Source: an uncultured Opitutia bacterium (GTDB lineage: Bacteria > Verrucomicrobiota > Verrucomicrobiia > Opitutales > Coraliomargaritaceae). From it: a DNA stretch of 64,000 bases. The position numbers and the translations under genes were made by a program. Below are positions 18,703 through 29,685 of the stretch, piece by piece. The stretch covers positions 62,001 to 126,000 of the forward strand of contig CAKZOI010000022.1 in the NCBI GenBank assembly GCA_937136395.1, read 5' to 3'. Under the pieces are notes generated by a model. That model worked only from the letters and a program-made list of their open reading frames with translations, ran no database searches and was not told where the DNA came from. Numbering within the stretch: position 1 is the first letter of the stretch; every line of letters starts with the position of its first letter.

Positions 18703-18831
18703 CGATATTTATTAATGTGGTGTTTAAGGCACGAAAAGCATCTTTGGATGCCAAGGACTTAGCGCTGGTGCAACTCCTTTTGCTACGTTTTCGCAAAAGA
18801 AAAGCACTGGGAAGAATGAATCGCATTCATT

Positions 18832-19902
18832 TTAAAGAGAGCATCCTTGGCTGGTTTCGCAATTCGGGCGGGCGACGAGTCCCTTGATGGGTTCGTCGGG
18901 GAAAGGCTGCTCTGCTCGTCCATTCTCGACGAGGTGGCGGTCGCAGATTGTATCGAGCTCGGATTTACTTTTCGCGCGGCGCATTTCGTGAAGGAATTTG
19001 CCGTCGACATCCACACCGAGGCCGACGAAGTTGAGAAATTTCTTCATGTGGTTGATGTGATAGACGCCGTTTCGATCAGGGTGGCTGGTCGCCATGATCA
19101 AATCCTCGATGTATTCGCGCACGTCGCCGAGTGTCGGTTGGAAAATGGGCTCGCCGGCGAAGTGTTCGCGATGTTGACGGAAGATCCACGGATTACGGAT
19201 ACAGGAGCGTCCGATCATGAGACCCGCGCTCTTGGTTTCGTCGAGCACCCATTGGCCTTTTTCTACGGAGGTGACGTTGCCGTTGGCGAGCACTGGGCAG
19301 GGCACACGCTGGGCGGCACGTTTGATATATTCGTAGTGCACCTCGCTGCGGTAGGCCTCTTTGACGGTGCGAGCGTGCAGGCTAAGTAAGTCGATCTGAT
19401 GTTTGTCGATTAGGTCAAGGATCGTTTCAAAATGTTCGTCACTATCAAAGCCTATGCGCATTTTTACAGTGAAGCGACCTTTGATCGCCGAGCGCAGGCA
19501 GCTTAAGACTTCATCCACTTTGGCTGGGTCGCGTAATAAGCCGCCCCCTACATTTTTTTTGTAAACCTTCGGTGCGGGGCAACCCATATTTAGGTCGATA
19601 CCGGAGACGGGAAGTTTGGCATCTTCCATCGCCTTCACGGTGCGTTCGAGATCGGGTAGACTTTCACCAATGAGTTGCCCAAAGATAGGGCGGCCAGTAT
19701 CATGATGGCAGATCGAATCGACGATATGTTGCTCTAGCGTTGAGTGTCCGTGCACGCGAAAGTATTCGGTGAAGAGTAGATCTGGAGCACCGTATTTTCC
19801 GAGTAAACGCATGAACGGTAGAGTCGTCACGTCCTGCATCGGAGCGAGGGCGGTCCACGGTTGGCCTGGAATGAGTGTGTCTGGAAGTGGTGCGAGACTC
19901 AT
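18832..19902 (-). CDS. dus: tRNA-dihydrouridine synthase
   Basis: Encodes 356 residues with a flavin TIM barrel: ALAPMQDVTTLPFMRLL at the start, GIDLNMGCPAPKV with the catalytic Cys, VKMRIGFDS, LSLHARTVKEAYRS, VLANGNVTSVEKG and LMIGRSCIRNPWIF. Dus enzymes reduce uridine in the tRNA D-loop using FMN and NADPH. The C-terminal helical domain recognises tRNA. The substrate-specific subclass (A, B or C) is not assigned. The start codon overlaps the stop of the upstream small gene by 4 bases (ATGA), so the two are translationally coupled. Confidence 0.92.
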   Translation of the reverse strand: MSLAPLPDTLIPGQPWTALAPMQDVTTLPFMRLLGKYGAPDLLFTEYFRVHGHSTLEQHIVDSICHHDTGRPIFGQLIGESLPDLERTVKAMEDAKLPVSGIDLNMGCPAPKVYKKNVGGGLLRDPAKVDEVLSCLRSAIKGRFTVKMRIGFDSDEHFETILDLIDKHQIDLLSLHARTVKEAYRSEVHYEYIKRAAQRVPCPVLANGNVTSVEKGQWVLDETKSAGLMIGRSCIRNPWIFRQHREHFAGEPIFQPTLGDVREYIEDLIMATSHPDRNGVYHINHMKKFLNFVGLGVDVDGKFLHEMRRAKSKSELDTICDRHLVENGRAEQPFPDEPIKGLVARPNCETSQGCSL

Positions 19903-20195
19903 CTGATTTTGCCTTCATTGGCGTGTCGCGTGTAAATTGCCAAGTATTTCTTTTGCATCACACGCCATGAAGTTAGGCCGTCCCATGAAAGCTTTAGAAA
20001 AAGACTGGCGATCAGCGCGGTAAAGGTCACTGCAAATGGATCATCAACGATCGTGCGAACATCGTGACTTTTATCAACTAACAGCCAAATCAATGAATAT
20101 AAAAAAATCACTAGAACCAATGACCAAAAGAGAAGCGAAAGGCTGAGGATTATCTTAGAGAGCCATGTCATGAGGAGTTGTAGCGCAGTCGTCAT
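19899..20195 (-). CDS. Small two-helix membrane protein, unrecognised
   Basis: Encodes 98 residues with a strongly hydrophobic stretch at about 12-38 and a second weaker one at about 55-67, then a basic tail (MQKKYLAIYTRHANEGK). I do not recognise a family. It overlaps the dus start by 4 bases and lies 11 bases after the bifunctional-nuclease gene on the same strand, so it sits inside a three-gene run. This conserved-looking arrangement is the main support for it being real. Confidence 0.65.
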   Translation of the reverse strand: MTTALQLLMTWLSKIILSLSLLFWSLVLVIFLYSLIWLLVDKSHDVRTIVDDPFAVTFTALIASLFLKLSWDGLTSWRVMQKKYLAIYTRHANEGKIR

Positions 20196-20206
20196 GCTTG
20201 TGATTT

Positions 20207-20650
20207 CTAGTCTTCTTGCTTGAGGATCTTCTCAAGGATCTCGGTCATGTCGTCGACAGAGTCGATGACTGTGCTGGCCGCGTAGATGGGCTTGCTAGAG
20301 CTGAGTGCCAGCACGAGAGAATCACTCGGGCGAGCGTCGATTTCGAGTATCTTGTGCCCGAGTTCGTTTTCCATGGAAACGATCAGCCGCGCAAAAAAAG
20401 TGCCTTCTTCAACGTGGTTGATGATGACTCGTTCGACTTCTGCGCCGAGACCATCGAGCAAGCTGAGCATAAGGTCATGTGTCATTGGCCGCTCAAGTCG
20501 CTCGCCGTTCACGGCGCGTTGAATCGCTTCACCGATGCCTTGATCGACGTAAATGACGAAAGTCTTATGGGCACTGCTCAAGAAGATAGCGCACCCATTT
20601 GATGTGGGCACGACTCCTTTAAGTTCGATGCTGACGACATTGTTATCCAT
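20207..20650 (-). CDS. Bifunctional nuclease family protein (BFN, DUF151)
   Basis: Encodes 147 residues from ATG 20650. The frame reaches 20674, but the family starts at MDNNVVSIELKGVVPT. Conserved blocks are FVIYVDQGIGEAIQ, RPMTHDLMLSLLDGLGAEVERV and the hallmark EIDARPSDSLVLALSSSKPIY. BFN-domain proteins were named for DNase/RNase activity of a plant homologue; their bacterial role is poorly known. It begins the run with the small membrane protein and dus. Confidence 0.88.
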   Translation of the reverse strand: MDNNVVSIELKGVVPTSNGCAIFLSSAHKTFVIYVDQGIGEAIQRAVNGERLERPMTHDLMLSLLDGLGAEVERVIINHVEEGTFFARLIVSMENELGHKILEIDARPSDSLVLALSSSKPIYAASTVIDSVDDMTEILEKILKQED

Positions 20651-20723
20651 TTTTGAGTAATATGTGCGCCTCATTTCTTCGCTTCAAGCGTTATAAGGCA
20701 TTTCATTTTTTTGAGACACTCTA

Positions 20724-21350
20724 ATGGATTTCGGTTCTAGTCTAGGATCGACAAGGACTATTTTTTTATCGCGCTCGTTGTGGGGAGTTCTGAGAATCGA
20801 CGAAGTGAAAAAAAGTTCTGAACAGAAGCAGCCGAATGTCTACCTTGTCGGTTTTATGGGCGTGGGGAAGTCTGCAATCGGGCGTCGCTTGGCGCGCGAA
20901 ATGGGCTATCGTTATCTCGATTCAGATGATGTTATCGAAAAGAATGTTGGAAAACGTATACCTGAGATCTTTGAGGCCGAGGGTGAAGTTCGCTTTCGTC
21001 AATATGAGCGCGAGTTCATTGAATCAGGGCATCCCGCAGAGCGTTGTGTGGTTTCCTGTGGCGGTGGTTTAGTGGTGCAACCCGGTATGTCTGAGTTACT
21101 TAAGACCAAAGGTGTCGTGATTTGTTTATTTGCTTCAGTAGAGAGTATCATTGAGCGCACCAGTCGTAATCAGAATCGCCCCTTGCTGAATGTGGAGAAT
21201 CCCGCAGAGCGCGTTCGCCAATTATTATCAGAGCGAGAGCCGATTTACATGAATTCTGGTGCGTGTATTTCCACAGAGCGTCGCAGTATCGCCGAGATTG
21301 TTCGGCATATTAAACGCACGTATGCCCAGTGCGTGCGGAAGGCGCGCTAG
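20724..21350 (+). CDS. aroK: Shikimate kinase
   Basis: Encodes up to 208 residues. The kinase domain starts at about residue 38 with VYLVGFMGVGKSAIGRRLA (Walker A) and continues with LDSDDVIEKNVGKRIPEIF, EVRFRQYEREFI, SCGGGLVV and RNQNRPLLN (lid). It phosphorylates shikimate at O3 in chorismate synthesis. The first about 35 residues are not conserved, so the real start may be a TTG at 20778 or a later non-ATG codon. It is divergent from the bifunctional nuclease gene, with about 70 bases between them. Confidence 0.92.
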   Translation: MDFGSSLGSTRTIFLSRSLWGVLRIDEVKKSSEQKQPNVYLVGFMGVGKSAIGRRLAREMGYRYLDSDDVIEKNVGKRIPEIFEAEGEVRFRQYEREFIESGHPAERCVVSCGGGLVVQPGMSELLKTKGVVICLFASVESIIERTSRNQNRPLLNVENPAERVRQLLSEREPIYMNSGACISTERRSIAEIVRHIKRTYAQCVRKAR

Positions 21351-21437
21351 CTTGAAGTCTTTCTGGATAGATCTGGGACTTTGTCTTTGGGATAAATCGA
21401 CGGCTTTTGAGTTGATTCATGGCTGAACTAGACTAGT

Positions 21438-21625
21438 TTCTTAGGCAACCCTGCAGTGTTCGATCTTAAACGGAGTTTCTGTCCTTTACTCTTTCGCAAT
21501 CGGGAGCTGACCCTTTTTGGTAGCTGTCCAGCCGTCAATCGGAAGACAAAAGCCGCGAAGGAAGCACCCACCTTAGACGCAAAAGGCCAAGGACTCCCCC
21601 TTATACGGCACATGTGGGGCTTTTT
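21438..21625 (+). ncRNA. ssrS: Candidate 6S RNA
   Basis: No frame here has family support. On the plus strand the 5' part reads CCTGCAGTGTTCG, resembling the 5' conserved end of 6S RNA. The 3' part contains GAAGGAAGCACCCACCTTAG, close to the GCACCCACCT box of many bacterial 6S RNAs. A possible closing helix is CTTaGGC near 21440 with GCCAAG near 21588. A CCCC/GGGG hairpin and six T's near 21620 could terminate it. 6S RNA mimics an open promoter and sequesters sigma-70 polymerase. Ends are approximate and the assignment rests on recalled motifs. Confidence 0.5.
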
Positions 21626-21643
21626 TGTGCTCAGACGGTCAAA

Positions 21644-22450
21644 TTACTCCTTCGCGAGTTCTAATGAGCGGGCTTTGGCTGCGACGAGGGCTTTGTCGAC
21701 CAGGCCGCGAAAATCGGCTGCCTCGAATACTTGGAGGGCTGCTGCGGTGGTGCCACCTGGAGAAGTGACGGCGTCGCGGAGTTCTTCGGGGGTGTTCTCA
21801 CTTTCGGCGAGGAGCATGGCTGCACCGAGTAAAGTGTCGATGGCGAGTGCATCGGCGAGACCTTCGTCGAGACCGCAATGGATACCTGCTTCACGCAGTG
21901 CGGCAGCAAATTCAAAGACGTAGGCAGGGCCACTGCCACTCAGCGCGGTGACGGCATCGAGATCCGTTTCGTCGACTTCGTGAAAATTACCGAGCGAGCT
22001 TAAAGTGTTTTCGACAATGGTCGTGTCTTTTTCAGAAAGTTCGCGCAGTGGCGCAAATGCAGTGACTCCAGCGCCGATTTGCCCAGGTGTATTCGGCATG
22101 GTCCGCACGATATTTCTGGCTGCAGTAAATTTTTCGCTAAGGCGGGAGAGGGGGGTGCCGGCGAGGATGGAGAGCACGAGTTTGCCTGTTGCCGCATCGG
22201 CGAGTGTCTTGTTGATGGCGCTGAACTGTTGCGGCTTGCATGCGAGGACGACGGCTTCCGTTTGGTAGAGCGCCGCAGTGATATCTGATAGATACTGTAT
22301 GCCGGTTTGTTCGGCGAGCTCTGGGCCGGTCGGGTCGTCGCCACAGGTGCAGGCAATTTCTTCGGGAAGGTAGTGTTCTTTCTCGAGTAAGCCACGAACG
22401 ATGGCCGATGCCATGCGACCTGCGCCAATGAATACAATACGAATGCTCAT
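21644..22450 (-). CDS. proC: Pyrroline-5-carboxylate reductase
   Basis: Encodes 268 residues. The Rossmann fold begins IRIVFIGAGRMASAIVRGLL. Later blocks are ACKPQQF, LVLSILAGTPLSRL, IVRTMPNTPGQIGAG and the C-terminal signature DAVTALSGSGPAYVFEFA followed by VTSPGGTTAAAL. It reduces pyrroline-5-carboxylate to proline with NAD(P)H. Length is typical. It lies 8 bases after the receiver/kinase gene and is the last gene of a minus-strand run. Confidence 0.96.
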   Translation of the reverse strand: MSIRIVFIGAGRMASAIVRGLLEKEHYLPEEIACTCGDDPTGPELAEQTGIQYLSDITAALYQTEAVVLACKPQQFSAINKTLADAATGKLVLSILAGTPLSRLSEKFTAARNIVRTMPNTPGQIGAGVTAFAPLRELSEKDTTIVENTLSSLGNFHEVDETDLDAVTALSGSGPAYVFEFAAALREAGIHCGLDEGLADALAIDTLLGAAMLLAESENTPEELRDAVTSPGGTTAAALQVFEAADFRGLVDKALVAAKARSLELAKE

Positions 22451-22458
22451 AATCGTGT

Positions 22459-23571
<1,113 letters not shown>

Positions 23572-23703
23572 AACAGTTCGAGTTTAAATTTATGGGTGCT
23601 TTTGAGTGCGTGCGCAGTGAAACTAGTGCCTATTGATAAGCGCTTATATCGGAAGGTAAAACAGTAAATGTATCGAAAGCCTGACGGATTCAGTAATCGT
23701 GAC

Positions 23704-24354
23704 TTATTCGTTGATCTTGCTCAAGCGTTCATCGACGACTGCGCTACGGCTGAGCATGTCGTGTATACATTGACGACGTTTATTGAAGAGCAAGCCGATG
23801 AGCGTGAGGGGTGTGGTAATTGGGAAAATGATAAAAATCATGGTTGTTTTAACACCGCCTCGGACGATTCCTGTGAAAATCGGGAGCGTTCCTAGTGTGA
23901 CTGTGCTCATGGTGCGCAGACAGCAGAGCTGCTTGCCGATGGATCGGCCAGCGAAGAAAGCTTCGCAGGTGCCGAAGTAAGCCCAAAAAAGAATGAACAT
24001 GAGGTTGAGCGAGTAGCTGATCGCTTCAGTTAGAGAGGGTGGTGCTTCCGGCGGAGACCCTCGATCAAGTATCGGTGCTTCGGCCCAAATGATGACTTGG
24101 TCTGCCCATTCTTTAAAGTCGAACCCTGCGCCAGGATGGTTTTCAGGCAGGCCAAATTTGCCTAGTATAAGGATTGAAATGCCTATTAGCAGGGTGAAAT
24201 CGAGGAAGAAGGCGAGCCCCCTTAGGCCTATGCTGGCTGAAGGTAGTGGGCCGTTGCGATGAAAAATCGAATCGAGAACATTCGACGGTTTCAAAGGCGG
24301 TGGCATCGCCGATGGATTCTCCTTTTTCGGTGGTTCGTTCGGTGGTTCGTCCAT
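23704..24354 (-). CDS. RDD-family membrane protein
   Basis: Encodes 216 residues. The first about 40 are Pro/Asn/Glu-rich and probably disordered. The RDD domain follows: SIGLRGLAFFLDFTLLIGISILI (helix 1), a long polar insert, YSLNLMFILFWAYFG (helix 2), GRSIGKQLCCLRTMS, and a third helix near FIIFPITTPLTLIGL ending RRQCIHDMLSRSAVV. RDD proteins are small integral membrane proteins, some acting as Na+/H+ antiporters; function here is unknown. It lies 5 bases after folD. Confidence 0.85.
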   Translation of the reverse strand: MDEPPNEPPKKENPSAMPPPLKPSNVLDSIFHRNGPLPSASIGLRGLAFFLDFTLLIGISILILGKFGLPENHPGAGFDFKEWADQVIIWAEAPILDRGSPPEAPPSLTEAISYSLNLMFILFWAYFGTCEAFFAGRSIGKQLCCLRTMSTVTLGTLPIFTGIVRGGVKTTMIFIIFPITTPLTLIGLLFNKRRQCIHDMLSRSAVVDERLSKINE

Positions 24355-24359
24355 CCAGT

Positions 24360-25232
24360 TTAGCTCTGGTTGGCTTTAAAGGCGCGCACGGTATTATACA
24401 TTAGCATCGCTACGGTCATGGGACCCACGCCTCCGGGGACGGGTGTGATGTGAGATGCTTTCTGTGAGACAGCTTCAAAGTCTACGTCACCTACGAGTCG
24501 GTAGCCGCTTTTACGTGAGGCATCCTCGACACGGTTGATGCCGACATCGATCACCGCAACGCCGTCTTTGACCATGTCACCAGTGACGAAGTTAGGGCGC
24601 CCAATGGCTGCAATGAGGACATCCGCTTGGCTGGTGATGCTTGCAAGATCTGCGGTGCGAGAGTGGCAAACTGTGACTGTGGCGTTTCCTGGCATGCCTT
24701 TACGCATCATGAGTAATGCAGCAGGCTTACCCACGATTTGGCTACGTCCGAGAACGACTACATGCTTGCCTTCAGTCTCCACGCCACTGCGCTCGATGAG
24801 CTGCACGATGCCTGCGGGCGTGCAGGCGACGAAGCCACTCGGATCTTCCTGGCAGAGTTTGCCAATGTTCACCGTATTAAAGCCGTCGACGTCTTTGCTC
24901 GGAAGCACGCGATTGAAGGTTTCTGTTTCGTCGATGTGCTTTGGAAGTGGTGCTTGGACTAATATGCCGCTGACCTCAGGGTCTTCATTTAAGACATCGA
25001 TCTGTGCAAAGAGGGCATCCTTGCTGACGTCTTCGGGGAGCACGTGCAAACGGCTGCCGAGGCCAATGCGTTCTGCTGTCTTTTGTTTTTTACGCACATA
25101 AGACACTGATGCTGGATCCTCGCCGACGCGGACGACTGCGATGACGGGTTTGGGGCCAGACATGGCTTCGACCTCAGTGGTGAGTTCTTCGATGATTGAT
25201 TCTGCGATAGCGTTGCCGTCGATGAGTTGCAT
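24360..25232 (-). CDS. folD: Bifunctional methylenetetrahydrofolate dehydrogenase/cyclohydrolase
   Basis: Encodes 290 residues. Hallmarks are [22 protein letters not shown] (with the catalytic Tyr and the Lys), [70 protein letters not shown] and [15 protein letters not shown]. It interconverts 5,10-methylene-, methenyl- and 10-formyl-tetrahydrofolate with NADP, feeding purine and methionine synthesis. Length and motifs are standard. Confidence 0.97.
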   Translation of the reverse strand: MQLIDGNAIAESIIEELTTEVEAMSGPKPVIAVVRVGEDPASVSYVRKKQKTAERIGLGSRLHVLPEDVSKDALFAQIDVLNEDPEVSGILVQAPLPKHIDETETFNRVLPSKDVDGFNTVNIGKLCQEDPSGFVACTPAGIVQLIERSGVETEGKHVVVLGRSQIVGKPAALLMMRKGMPGNATVTVCHSRTADLASITSQADVLIAAIGRPNFVTGDMVKDGVAVIDVGINRVEDASRKSGYRLVGDVDFEAVSQKASHITPVPGGVGPMTVAMLMYNTVRAFKANQS

Positions 25233-25261
25233 AAGTGAATGGGCTGAATTAAAGAAGGTCG

Positions 25262-26182
25262 TTATTCGCTAATGCGAATGGTGCGAGCGATGATGACGAG
25301 TTGTGTGCTGTCAGGGGCGATGAGGCTGACTTCGCCATGGATAAAAACAGTTTGATTGGTGTATGAACGAATGTCTTCGATATACATCTGTGAAACATCA
25401 ACGTAGGCGACACGGGTGCCCGTAGTGTCCTGTAGTTGCAGGCTGTAGCGTGGCGCTTCGTTATTGATTGCGCGAATCAGTTTGCCTGTGAGGCGGTAAA
25501 TGCGTCCGTCTGGTTGTGCAGAGCCGGTGCTTTTGTGCGGATGGTCTTGAGCCTGTGCTAGGGTCGATTGTGGTGCTGCTGGAGTGGCAGTCGGTTTTTC
25601 AGGAAGGTCAACACGCTCCGCTGTGCCTGTCCAAACCACATTTTCCGGCGGTAGGGCTTCGGGGCGAGTGATACCGACTTTAAGGTTTGGGTTGAAGCGT
25701 GTGGTGTCTACTTTGATCGGATTGGCGCGTGTCGGAGGGACGTAGATGGGGAGTGGATCGCGATGTGCGCCAAGTTGAAAGTAAACCGGGAGCACTTTTT
25801 GGATGCGGATATGTGCCCATTTTTCGTTGATTTCGAGCAGCTCAATTGGATCGTTAGCTTGGATTCGTGTAATTGGCGATCCGCTTAAGTCGTTCTCCTC
25901 GAATACCTTGGCATTAATTTCGATTTCAAAATTCTTGGAAAGCTTATCGGCGGCGAGGAAGCCTTCTATCATCAAAAGGTCGGATGAGCGCATCCAACCT
26001 TTTTGCGCCAGACCTGCATTGGTGATGGTGATTGCATTCTTAACGATCGGGTCAGTTTTGCTGACGCGCTTAATCACGGGTGCCTCAGTCGCTGGGTTTA
26101 AGCGGATCGGCACATCATTGGCAGCAAGGCTGAGCCCTGCGCCAAGAGTGCATGCGATGAAATAACCAAGAATGCGTTGCAT
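25262..26182 (-). CDS. Secreted SH3-like domain protein, unrecognised
   Basis: Encodes 306 residues with a signal peptide ([19 protein letters not shown]). Two segments look like bacterial SH3 domains: about 25-75 ([17 protein letters not shown]... [15 protein letters not shown]) and about 80-135 ([19 protein letters not shown]... [14 protein letters not shown]). A Pro/Thr-rich linker leads to a C-terminal OB-like segment ([13 protein letters not shown]... [12 protein letters not shown]). Such proteins often bind peptidoglycan or envelope partners. Function is not assigned. It lies between a pseudouridine synthase gene and folD on the same strand. Confidence 0.7.
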   Translation of the reverse strand: MQRILGYFIACTLGAGLSLAANDVPIRLNPATEAPVIKRVSKTDPIVKNAITITNAGLAQKGWMRSSDLLMIEGFLAADKLSKNFEIEINAKVFEENDLSGSPITRIQANDPIELLEINEKWAHIRIQKVLPVYFQLGAHRDPLPIYVPPTRANPIKVDTTRFNPNLKVGITRPEALPPENVVWTGTAERVDLPEKPTATPAAPQSTLAQAQDHPHKSTGSAQPDGRIYRLTGKLIRAINNEAPRYSLQLQDTTGTRVAYVDVSQMYIEDIRSYTNQTVFIHGEVSLIAPDSTQLVIIARTIRISE

Positions 26183-26221
26183 AATAAGAAAGTTGGTGAA
26201 TCGAGAGAGTTTTGACGAGGC

Positions 26222-26953
26222 TCAACCGAAGAGTCGTTCAATATCTTTTTTACCGAGAATTTTAATGCCACCTTTAGGGATGTTTTTCAAGATGATGCCA
26301 CCGATTTGAATGCGGACGAGTTTTTTGACAAAATAGCGGTTGGCTTCGAACAATCGACGGACTTCACGTTTTTTACCATGATGTAGGTGCACTTCCAGTC
26401 GCCGCTGGTGGCCTTCGCCGACTTGTGGTGCAGGAAGCACTTTTTCGGCTTTGAGGAAGTCGCCTTCGTATTCGACGCCCTTGAGTAGCTTGGGGATGTC
26501 TGCTTTGTTGAAGTCACGGTGAAGCACAACACGGTAACGCTTGACGATTTCTGTGCTAGGGTGCGTCAGGCGGTGTGCTAGATCACCATCATTAGTGATT
26601 ACGAGTAGACCCTCGCTGTCCTTATCGAGCCGTCCTGCGCAGAAGAGTCTGAGGCGCAGCAAGTCGGGCGGCAGCAGGTCAAAGACGGTGCGCTCAGCGT
26701 GCGGGTCTGAATTGGTGCACATCACGCCCTTCGGCTTATTCATGACTAAAGTCACGATACGCTCCTGCTTCATCAAGAGTGGTTTATTGTTTACGAAAAT
26801 AGCGGCATCAGGCAGAGCTTTGTCTCCGAGCTGGGCAATTTTTCCATTTACGCGCACATTGCCATCTTCGATGTAGCGCTCGGCCTCGCGGCGTGAGCAG
26901 AGCCCCGAATTGGCAATTATTTTTTGTATACGCTGTGTTTCCTGTTCTGGCAT
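26222..26953 (-). CDS. Ribosomal large-subunit pseudouridine synthase, RluB/RsuA family
   Basis: Encodes 243 residues from ATG 26953; an alternative start at 26971 adds six residues. An S4 RNA-binding domain (QRIQKIIANSGLCSRREAERYI... VRVNG) is followed by the RsuA/RluB catalytic domain: NKPKGVMCTN, the catalytic Asp in CAGRLDKDSEGLLVITNDG, HPSTEIVKRYRV, and HHGKKREVRRLFEA. It isomerises specific uridines in rRNA, likely 23S. The RluB versus RluE/F assignment is not certain. It is divergent from fabG. Confidence 0.9.
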   Translation of the reverse strand: MPEQETQRIQKIIANSGLCSRREAERYIEDGNVRVNGKIAQLGDKALPDAAIFVNNKPLLMKQERIVTLVMNKPKGVMCTNSDPHAERTVFDLLPPDLLRLRLFCAGRLDKDSEGLLVITNDGDLAHRLTHPSTEIVKRYRVVLHRDFNKADIPKLLKGVEYEGDFLKAEKVLPAPQVGEGHQRRLEVHLHHGKKREVRRLFEANRYFVKKLVRIQIGGIILKNIPKGGIKILGKKDIERLFG

Positions 26954-27090
26954 ATATGCACTTGAGCCCATTTCAGGCGGCGGTGTCAATGTTGCTCGAA
27001 ACGAAGATTCGTGCTTGCCCAACTGTAATAGATAATTGTGAATTAAATGATACTATAGTTTTCACTCACTCTGACTTCTTAATTTAATTG

Positions 27091-27839
<749 letters not shown>

Positions 27840-27869
27840 CTGAGATTCCTTGCACTTAAACCTAGAAAA

Positions 27870-28126
<257 letters not shown>

Positions 28127-28147
28127 TTCCACTCTCTAATTTTAACG

Positions 28148-28177
28148 ACTAAGCCGCTTAACCGCGGCTTAGTTTTT
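28148..28177 (+). terminator. Terminator/attenuator hairpin between acpP and fabF
   Basis: A perfect 10-bp stem (ACTAAGCCGC with GCGGCTTAGT, 6-base loop) is followed by five T's at 28173-28177, ending 11 bases before the fabF ATG. It should end most acpP transcripts, with readthrough or a local promoter feeding fabF. Confidence 0.85.
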
Positions 28178-28187
28178 ATTCACTCTT

Positions 28188-29441
28188 ATGGAACAAGCAC
28201 CTAAACGAAATCGAGTCGTTATCACCGGCATCGGAACTGTCACCAGTTACGGCGATGGTGTGCAAACCTTCTGGGACAATGTTCTAGCAGGTAAAAGTGG
28301 TATCGATACTGTTCAATCCTTCGACATTACGGAATACCCATCAAAAGTGGGTGCCGAAGCTTTGCATTTCGATGCAGGCAATTATATGGACCCGAAGGAA
28401 GCGCGTCGTAATGACCGCTATACGCAGTTTGCGGTCGCGGCATCCCGTATGGCTCTAGAAGATGCCGGCGTGGATACTACAAAGCTCGACTCAGATCGTT
28501 TCGGCGCACTGATCGGTTCTGGTATTGGTGGGATGCTCACCATCCAGCAGCAAAGCCGCCGCCTATATAAGATGGGGCCGCGTAAGGTTTCACCTTTTAT
28601 GATTCCCTCTCTGATCGCTAACATCGCCAGTGGTGTGGTAGCGATTGAATTTGGAGCTCGTGGGCCAAACTACGGTATCGTCAGTGCCTGCGCATCAGGC
28701 ACACACAGTATCGGTGAGGCTTTCAAAATGCTCCGCGACAGCGATGCTGATATCATGCTTGCTGGTGGCAGTGAGGCTGCCGTTACAGAGCTTGGCTATG
28801 CAGGTTTCTGCTCCATGAAGGCGATGAGCACGAGCTACAACGACGCCCCACAAACCGCGAGCCGTCCTTTTGATAAAGGCCGCGATGGTTTCATTATGGG
28901 CGAAGGTGCTGGTGTTTTAGTTATGGAGACTCTTGAGCATGCTCAAGCGCGTGGTGCCAACATCATCTGCGAGATCGCAGCTTACGCTGCGACTTGCGAC
29001 GCGTATCACATCACTTCACCCGATCCAGAAGGCAAGGCGCTTGGTGCGGCAATGTCCAAGGTTGTGCGTGAAGCCGGCCTAGAGCCGACTGATGTCAGCT
29101 ATATCAATGCGCACGGCACATCCACTCCATACAACGATAAATTCGAAACAGGAGCCATTAAGAAGGCCTTTGGTGAACACGCTTATAAGATGCCTGTTTC
29201 CTCTTCAAAGGGCATGACAGGTCACTTGCTAGGTGCTGCTGGTGGCATTGAGTCAGCAGTTTGTGCACTCGCGATTCGCGATGGCAAGGTGCCGCCTACG
29301 ATCAATTATACTGATCCAGATCCTGATTGTGATCTCGATTACGTGCCTAATGAAGCGCGTGACCACGAGGTTAATGTCGCGATCTGCAACAACCTTGGCT
29401 TTGGTGGTCACAACGCCAGCCTCTTGTTTAAGAAATTCTAA
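28188..29441 (+). CDS. fabF: 3-oxoacyl-ACP synthase II
   Basis: Encodes 417 residues. It is a thiolase-fold condensing enzyme with active-site Cys168 in SACASGTHSIGEAF, His in NAHGTSTPYND and His in GMTGHLLGAAGG. It extends acyl-ACP with malonyl-ACP. The GFGGHNA end is typical. It follows acpP, but a hairpin terminator lies between them, so it may be made at a different level. Confidence 0.97.
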   Translation: MEQAPKRNRVVITGIGTVTSYGDGVQTFWDNVLAGKSGIDTVQSFDITEYPSKVGAEALHFDAGNYMDPKEARRNDRYTQFAVAASRMALEDAGVDTTKLDSDRFGALIGSGIGGMLTIQQQSRRLYKMGPRKVSPFMIPSLIANIASGVVAIEFGARGPNYGIVSACASGTHSIGEAFKMLRDSDADIMLAGGSEAAVTELGYAGFCSMKAMSTSYNDAPQTASRPFDKGRDGFIMGEGAGVLVMETLEHAQARGANIICEIAAYAATCDAYHITSPDPEGKALGAAMSKVVREAGLEPTDVSYINAHGTSTPYNDKFETGAIKKAFGEHAYKMPVSSSKGMTGHLLGAAGGIESAVCALAIRDGKVPPTINYTDPDPDCDLDYVPNEARDHEVNVAICNNLGFGGHNASLLFKKF

Positions 29442-29465
29442 TTGATTTAGTTTAACGCTTTCTAG

Positions 29466-29503
29466 CAAAGCCCCACTTCGTCAGCGATGTGGGGCTTTTT
29501 CGT
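29466..29503 (+). terminator. Rho-independent terminator of fabF
   Basis: A stem of AAAGCCCCAC and GTGGGGCTTT (with a 10-14 base loop region) is followed by T's. It lies 24 bases after the fabF stop. Confidence 0.88.
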
Positions 29504-29631
29504 GCTAGGGGCTAGCTTCCAGTAGGAGCGGTATCCATCCTTACGTATTTGGTCACGGCTGGATTCGCGATTCAATAAACGATTCTTCCGCTTAGTTAAT
29601 ATGCGTTATGTATGGGGAATGGTATAAGCAA

Positions 29632-29660
29632 TAAAAAACCCTCCATGAGGTATGGAGGGC
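29632..29660 (-). terminator. Rho-independent terminator of glgE
   Basis: CCCTCCAT pairs with ATGGAGGG around a short loop. On the minus strand it is followed by six T's (plus-strand A's 29633-29638). It lies 26 bases beyond the glgE stop codon. Confidence 0.87.
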
Positions 29661-29685
29661 TTTTGCGAAAACTACGTAAGAGTTG

